The notes under the pieces: model-generated | The model's database searches: none | Seen by the model: only the letters and a program-made list of their open reading frames with translations | What the model was told of the DNA's origin: nothing | From: Streptococcus sp. | GTDB taxonomy: Bacteria > Bacillota > Bacilli > Lactobacillales > Streptococcaceae | Assembly: GCA_030825825.1 (NCBI GenBank) | Contig: JAPJPE010000010.1 | Span: 1-19,754, forward strand | Direction of reading: 5' to 3' | Length of the DNA: 19,754 bases | Position numbers and translations under genes: made by a program | Shown here: positions 16,256 to 19,754 of the stretch, in pieces | Layout: each line of letters opens with the position of its first letter | Numbering within the stretch: position 1 is the stretch's first letter

Positions 16256-16283
16256 AAAAAACTATCGTTGCCGATAGTTTTTT
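16256..16283 (-). terminator. rho-independent terminator after yigZ
   Basis: A 12-bp stem (AAAAAACTATCG-type arm with CGATAGTTTTTT) closes a TTGC loop, 2 bases beyond the yigZ stop codon. On the minus strand the A-run at 16253-16260 becomes the terminal T-run. It separates yigZ from the cysK promoter. Confidence 0.85.
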
Positions 16284-16285
16284 AA

Positions 16286-16927
16286 TTATTTTTCTACAGA
16301 AAGTAGGGGGACTTCAACCTCGCGAATTCCTTGATCCTCAATAATGACTTTGCCATTGTAAAATTCGACTAAAGCTGCTGTGATAGAACTTGTGTTTTCT
16401 TTATCCACAAAAATCGTTGTCATCACCTGATCTGTGAACATTGGATCTTGTTCCGCCAATTGATGGTCTTTTAAGAAATTAGCAAATTCTTGGTATTGGG
16501 AATAAGAAAGTGTGATCCCAAGAACCACTTGCTCTTTGATTTCTACCAGTCCAATTTCTCGAACTGCTTGTGCCACACTTCCAGCATAAGCACGAATTAG
16601 ACCGCCAGCACCTAATTTAATACCTCCAAAATAGCGTGTAACCACGACACAACTATTAGTGATGCGATGATTCTCCAAAACTCCTAACATCGGTACCCCA
16701 GCTGTTCCGCTAGGCTCTCCATCATCACTGGTCCGTTTGATATCACTTTGTTCTCCTATGATGAAAGCAGAGCAGTTATGTGTAGCCTTATAGTGTTCCT
16801 TTTTGATGGCATTGATAAAATCTCTAGCTTCCTCTTCAGAGGAGACTCGCTTGACATGACAAATGAATTTTGATTTTTTGATTTCTTCTTGAACAGTACC
16901 GTTCTCTTTAAATGTAACATATTCCAT
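16286..16927 (-). CDS. YigZ/YvyE family protein (IMPACT-like)
   Basis: This is a two-domain protein of the widespread YigZ family. The N-terminal IMPACT/UPF0029 domain has KKSKFICHVKRVSSEEEA, TSDDGEPSGTAGVPML and VVVTRYFGGIKLGAGGLIRAY. The C-terminal part (about 135-205) is the ferredoxin-like DUF1949 domain. It has 213 residues, the usual length. The biochemical role is not settled; eukaryotic IMPACT binds GCN1 and affects translation control. The ATG at 16927 has no Shine-Dalgarno before it, and a plausible promoter would start the transcript at or beside the ATG. It diverges from comFA across 55 bases. Confidence 0.93.
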   Translation of the reverse strand: MEYVTFKENGTVQEEIKKSKFICHVKRVSSEEEARDFINAIKKEHYKATHNCSAFIIGEQSDIKRTSDDGEPSGTAGVPMLGVLENHRITNSCVVVTRYFGGIKLGAGGLIRAYAGSVAQAVREIGLVEIKEQVVLGITLSYSQYQEFANFLKDHQLAEQDPMFTDQVMTTIFVDKENTSSITAALVEFYNGKVIIEDQGIREVEVPLLSVEK

Positions 16928-16933
16928 ATTCTT

Positions 16934-16963
16934 ATTTTACAAAAAAAGAACGATTTTCTCCAA
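16934..16963 (-). promoter_or_regulatory. candidate yigZ promoter
   Basis: On the minus strand TTGGAG (16958-16963), an 18-base spacer, then TAAAAT (16934-16939). A start about 7 bases downstream falls on the yigZ ATG (16927). It overlaps the region upstream of the comFA com-box. Confidence 0.45.
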
Positions 16964-16964
16964 C

Positions 16965-16975
16965 TTTTGCGAATT
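16965..16975 (+). promoter_or_regulatory. candidate com-box (SigX/ComX promoter) of comFA-comFC
   Basis: TTTTGCGAATT at 16965-16975 includes TGCGAATT, which matches 6 of 8 positions of the streptococcal com-box consensus TACGAATA used by the competence sigma factor SigX. A T-rich run (16954-16957) lies upstream. It ends 7 bases before the comFA ATG. Support comes mainly from its place ahead of a late competence operon. Confidence 0.6.
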
Positions 16976-16982
16976 AATAAGT

Positions 16983-18281
16983 ATGAAGATAGAAGATTCT
17001 TATGGAAGACTCTTAACAGAGAGCCAGATGACAGACGATTTAAAAAAAATGGCCCAAGAACTCCCAACCATAGAAAAACAAAATGGAAGGTACCAATGTT
17101 TTCGATGTGGCAGTATGATTGATCAAAAACTTTGGAAGTTGAGTGAAGAGGTCCTGTATTGTAGAGCTTGTATCCAATTGGGAAGGATCCGGAGTGATCA
17201 AAAACTTTATGCTATTGCACAGCAAGACTTTGAAGGAAAAGAGGTGTTAAACTGGAAAGGAACCTTGACTTCCTATCAACAAGAGGTATCAGATGGTCTC
17301 ATCAAAGCAGTTAAAGAAGGAAAAAATGCCTTGGTACATGCTGTGACAGGAGCTGGGAAAACGGAAATGATGTACCAGGTTGTAGCAACAGCGATCAAGA
17401 GTGGACAAGCAGTTTGTATTGCTACCCCAAGAATCGATGTCTGTATCGAACTGTACGGAAGGATGAAGGAAGATTTTTCCTGTTCTATATCGTTGCTTCA
17501 TGGGGAATCGGAGCCCTATTTTAGAACACCTTTGGTAATCGCAACAACTCACCAATTGTTAAAGTTTTATCAGGCCTTTGATCTCCTTATTATAGATGAG
17601 GTCGACGCTTTTCCCTTTGTAGATAATCCGATGTTATACAAAGCAGCTCAGAATGCGATAAAAAAAGAAGGGAATACCCTTTATTTAACAGCAACCTCTA
17701 CAGATGAGTTAGATAAAAAGGTTAAGAAAAAAGAAATCATCCGTTATAGTCTTCCAAGACGTTTCCATGGGAACCCACTAGTGGTTCCAGAAATAAAATG
17801 GGTATCGAAAATTAGAGAAAAAATAGAAAAAGGAAGAATCCCCTACGAACTATTGAAACTAATCAAGAAGCAAAGACAGACTCACTACCCATTGTTAATC
17901 TTTGTATCTGAAATTGAATTAGGACAACAATTTAAAGAGAATATAAAAACCTACTTTCCGAAAGAAAAAGTAGGTTTTGTATCCTCTCAGACACAGGATC
18001 GCTTGAGAATTGTAGAAGAATTTAGAAATAAAGAAAAAACAATACTAGTCTCAACTACCATTCTAGAAAGAGGAGTGACCTTTCCGCTTGTAGATGTTTT
18101 TGTTTTAGAAAGCAACCATCGCTTGTTTACGAAAAGTGCCCTTGTACAAATCTCAGGAAGAGTTGGACGTAGCAAAGAAAGACCAACAGGCCAATTGCTC
18201 TTTTTATCAGATGGAATAACAAAAGAAATGAAAAAAGCAATCAAGGAAATAAAACAAATGAATCAGGAGGCTGGATTTTGA
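16983..18281 (+). CDS. comFA: competence ATP-dependent helicase-like protein ComFA
   Basis: ComFA is the cytosolic ATPase of the DNA uptake machine; it is thought to help pull single-stranded DNA through the ComEC channel. A four-cysteine zinc site (CFRCGS and YCRAC) lies near residues 39-63. The superfamily 2 helicase core follows: Walker A TGAGKTE near 122-128, LLIIDEVDAFPF, TATSTDEL and a motif VI QISGRVGRSKERPTG. It has 432 residues. The ATG at 16983 matches the family N-terminus (a GRLLTE-type segment), though there is no Shine-Dalgarno. It overlaps comFC by 4 bases. The second half becomes A-rich on the coding strand. A perfect 12-bp inverted repeat lies inside at 17946-17978. Confidence 0.95.
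   Translation: MKIEDSYGRLLTESQMTDDLKKMAQELPTIEKQNGRYQCFRCGSMIDQKLWKLSEEVLYCRACIQLGRIRSDQKLYAIAQQDFEGKEVLNWKGTLTSYQQEVSDGLIKAVKEGKNALVHAVTGAGKTEMMYQVVATAIKSGQAVCIATPRIDVCIELYGRMKEDFSCSISLLHGESEPYFRTPLVIATTHQLLKFYQAFDLLIIDEVDAFPFVDNPMLYKAAQNAIKKEGNTLYLTATSTDELDKKVKKKEIIRYSLPRRFHGNPLVVPEIKWVSKIREKIEKGRIPYELLKLIKKQRQTHYPLLIFVSEIELGQQFKENIKTYFPKEKVGFVSSQTQDRLRIVEEFRNKEKTILVSTTILERGVTFPLVDVFVLESNHRLFTKSALVQISGRVGRSKERPTGQLLFLSDGITKEMKKAIKEIKQMNQEAGF
17946..17978. repeat. perfect 12-bp inverted repeat (terminator-like) inside comFA
   Basis: AAAACCTACTTT (17946-17957) and AAAGTAGGTTTT (17967-17978) pair perfectly around a 9-base loop. On the plus strand four T's end the structure. On the minus strand it is followed by TTTTTATATT, a better T-run. 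Only 3 of the 12 pairs are G-C. It encodes part of YFPKEKVGF in comFA, so it may be coincidental. Confidence 0.6.
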
Positions 18282-18943
18282 AAGAATGTCTGCTTTGTAA
18301 TAAAGAGTTAAAAACTAGTGAACATTTTACAGATCTTATTTTTATAAATCAACAAGAAAAATGGATTTGTAAAGAATGCAAAGAAAACTTCGAACAAATT
18401 GGCGAAATTCATTGTCCTAAGTGCTTTAAAGATAAGGAGGAGAAAGTATGTAAAGATTGTGAGTTCTGGGAAGACAAAGGGAATACTGTTCAACATGAAG
18501 CTTTATATAGATATAATGGAGCAATGAAAGACTATTTCAAACGATATAAATTTGAAGGAGATCGTTTGTTAGGAATGGTATTTGCAAGTGACATCAAAAA
18601 AGCGTTGAAAAAGTATAAAAACTATACAATAATACCAACTCCAATTAGCCATGAAAAAAAGCAAGAGAGAGGATTCAATCAAGTCTCGACTATACTAGAT
18701 TTTGCAGAAATAAAGTACAGCACTCTATTTCAAAAAGAAGACAGCTTGGCACAATCAAAAAAAACAAGAGAAGAAAGATTAAAAACCTCTCAACATTTTC
18801 AATTAAAAGAAGAAGTTCCAATAAGGCAAAAGTATCTTATCTTCGATGATATATACACAACTGGCAAAACAATCGAATTAATGAAGCGCCTGTTAATTGA
18901 AAAAGGTGTGAAAGAAATAAAGACATTTTCAATTGCGAGATAA
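18278..18943 (+). CDS. comFC: competence phosphoribosyltransferase-like protein ComFC
   Basis: ComFC works with ComFA in natural transformation and is needed for handling incoming single-stranded DNA. The N-terminal third carries four CxxC pairs (C4/C7, C31/C34, C46/C49, C58/C61), a zinc-binding module. The rest is a type I phosphoribosyltransferase fold with the PRPP loop YLIFDDIYTTGKT near residues 186-198. It has 221 residues. The start is TTG 18278, well supported by AGGAGG (18265-18270) 7 bases upstream and by the 4-base TTGA overlap with comFA. The gene is notably AT-rich; the stretch 18601-18660 has 16 G/C of 60. Confidence 0.94.
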   Translation: MKECLLCNKELKTSEHFTDLIFINQQEKWICKECKENFEQIGEIHCPKCFKDKEEKVCKDCEFWEDKGNTVQHEALYRYNGAMKDYFKRYKFEGDRLLGMVFASDIKKALKKYKNYTIIPTPISHEKKQERGFNQVSTILDFAEIKYSTLFQKEDSLAQSKKTREERLKTSQHFQLKEEVPIRQKYLIFDDIYTTGKTIELMKRLLIEKGVKEIKTFSIAR

Positions 18944-18951
18944 AAAAAGAT

Positions 18952-18980
18952 TTGCAAAAAGTTTATGAAAGCGTTATAAT
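18952..18980 (+). promoter_or_regulatory. hpf promoter
   Basis: TTGCAA (18952-18957), a 17-base spacer, then a perfect TATAAT (18975-18980). It starts 9 bases after the comFC stop and 73 bases before the hpf ATG. I see no terminator between comFC and this promoter. Confidence 0.8.
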
Positions 18981-19024
18981 ATACATATAAATAAAAACAT
19001 AATGTTTAGAAAGTAGGTACTAAT

Positions 19025-19567
19025 ATGATTAAATATAGTATCCGTGGTGAAAACCTAGAAGTAACAGAAGCCATTCGCGACTATGTCGTTTCTAAACTCG
19101 AAAAGATTGAAAAATATTTTCAGGCAGATCAAGAGCTAGACGCTCGTGTAAACTTAAAAGTTTACCGTGAAAAGACCGCAAAAGTAGAAGTAACCATTCC
19201 ACTTGGATCTATTACACTTCGTGCAGAAGATGTGTCTCAGGATATGTACGGTTCAATTGATCTGGTTGTAGATAAAATTGAACGTCAAATTCGTAAGAAT
19301 AAAACAAAAATCGAAAAGAAAAATCGTATTAAATCTGGTGCAGGTAAGTTATTTACCGATGCAGTTGTAGAAGAAGCAACAACTACAGAAAAAGTTGTTC
19401 GCTCAAAAACAATTGATCTAGAACCAATGGATTTAGATGAAGCTATTCTTCAAATGGATCTATTAGCACACGACTTCTTCATTTATCGTGATGTGGAAGA
19501 CAACACAACTAATGTTATCTACCGTAGAGAAGATGGAGATATTGGTCTATTGGAAGTAAAAGAATAG
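19025..19567 (+). CDS. hpf: ribosome hibernation promoting factor (long form HPF)
   Basis: Long HPF binds the 30S decoding region and pairs two 70S ribosomes into inactive 100S dimers in slow growth or stress. Residues 1-100 form the ribosome-binding domain (MIKYSIRGENLEVTEAIRDYV, VEVTIPLGSITLRAED). A charged linker (about 95-125) leads to the C-terminal dimerisation domain (KTIDLEPMDLDEAILQMDLL, HDFFIYRDVEDN, VIYRREDGDIGLLE). It has 180 residues, the usual long form. AGTAGG lies 6 bases before the ATG. It has its own sigma-A type promoter and terminator but may also receive read-through from comFA-comFC. Confidence 0.96.
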   Translation: MIKYSIRGENLEVTEAIRDYVVSKLEKIEKYFQADQELDARVNLKVYREKTAKVEVTIPLGSITLRAEDVSQDMYGSIDLVVDKIERQIRKNKTKIEKKNRIKSGAGKLFTDAVVEEATTTEKVVRSKTIDLEPMDLDEAILQMDLLAHDFFIYRDVEDNTTNVIYRREDGDIGLLEVKE

Positions 19568-19598
19568 AGATTAAAAACATCAATTAAATTATAGAAGG

Positions 19599-19627
19599 AT
19601 CAGGAGCAATTTTGCTCCTGATTTTTT
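19599..19627 (+). terminator. rho-independent terminator after hpf
   Basis: A perfect 10-bp stem (ATCAGGAGCA / TGCTCCTGAT) closes a 4-base loop, followed by a T-run to 19627, 31 bases after the hpf stop. Confidence 0.92.
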
Positions 19628-19686
19628 AGATAACCCAAAGAAGTAAGAATATTTTTTAAGAAAATAAATTTTTTTGAGAAAAAGTG

Positions 19687-19715
19687 TTGACAGTAAGGTG
19701 AGGTCATGATATACT
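19687..19715 (+). promoter_or_regulatory. strong promoter of a probable rRNA operon
   Basis: A perfect TTGACA (19687-19692), a 17-base spacer, then TATACT (19710-19715) with a TGA extension. It is the strongest promoter in the window. It sits right upstream of a leader that resembles streptococcal pre-16S leaders. Confidence 0.8.
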
Positions 19716-19721
19716 AATATA

Positions 19722-19754
19722 GTTGTCGCGCGAGAGCGACAAAGACCTTTGAAA
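19722..19754 (+). other. start of a probable pre-16S rRNA leader (cut by window edge)
   Basis: A 7-bp stem TTGTCGC / GCGACAA (19723-19729 with 19736-19742) closes a 6-base loop. It is followed by AGACCTTTGAAA, the opening of the leader usually found before 16S rRNA in streptococci. No mature rRNA is present in the window, so a tRNA operon or other stable RNA is not fully excluded. Confidence 0.65.

Noticed and set aside
1..19754. Search for mobile elements, toxin-antitoxin pairs, phage-defence genes, CRISPR or dispersed repeats
   Set aside because: None seen. All genes have recognisable core or well-known streptococcal products in a tightly packed order, so no case can be made for a new multi-gene accessory system here.

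Overview
The window is a stretch of chromosome from a low-GC Gram-positive coccus, most likely an oral (viridans-group) Streptococcus. The evidence is the gene order luxS / rny / gmk-rpoZ-priA-fmt-rsmB-pppL-pknB / liaFSR, the HAD-cyclophilin fusion, the comFA-comFC-hpf cluster, and protein sequences that read like streptococcal orthologues throughout. I did not try to fix the species. Coding density is high. No gap longer than about 235 bases lacks a gene, and I see no insertion sequence, prophage gene, tRNA, CRISPR array or dispersed repeat.

Layout. (1) The last 29 codons of an unrecognised gene run in from the left and meet luxS (minus strand) at a shared bidirectional terminator. (2) luxS and rny (RNase Y) diverge from a 233-base region holding a promoter for each; rny ends in its own terminator. 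(3) A new promoter starts a long housekeeping run: gmk, rpoZ, priA, fmt, rsmB, then the phosphatase/kinase pair pppL-pknB, ending in a terminator after pknB. A good promoter-like sequence inside rsmB may feed the signalling pair separately. (4) liaF-liaS-liaR, a cell-envelope stress system with ATGA overlaps, follows with its own extended -10 promoter. (5) A fused HAD phosphatase/cyclophilin gene and the S1-domain RNA-binding gene cvfD share a promoter and end in a bidirectional terminator that also serves cysK. (6) cysK and a YigZ-family gene lie on the minus strand, each with its own promoter and terminator. (7) comFA-comFC, late competence genes, diverge from yigZ across only 55 bases and run into hpf, which has its own promoter and terminator. 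(8) The window ends in a strong promoter and processing stem that look like the start of an rRNA operon.

The genes cover RNA turnover and translation (rny, rpoZ, fmt, rsmB, cvfD, hpf), nucleotide supply (gmk), replication restart (priA), DNA uptake (comFA/comFC), sulfur metabolism and signalling (luxS, cysK), and envelope surveillance (pknB/pppL, liaFSR).

I found no previously undescribed multi-gene system. The most interesting signals are small: a Shine-Dalgarno plus in-frame ATG inside the HAD-cyclophilin gene that could produce free cyclophilin; a 55-base divergent yigZ/comFA region where both genes lack a Shine-Dalgarno and may be leaderless; a perfect 12-bp hairpin inside comFA; and an internal promoter ahead of pppL-pknB.
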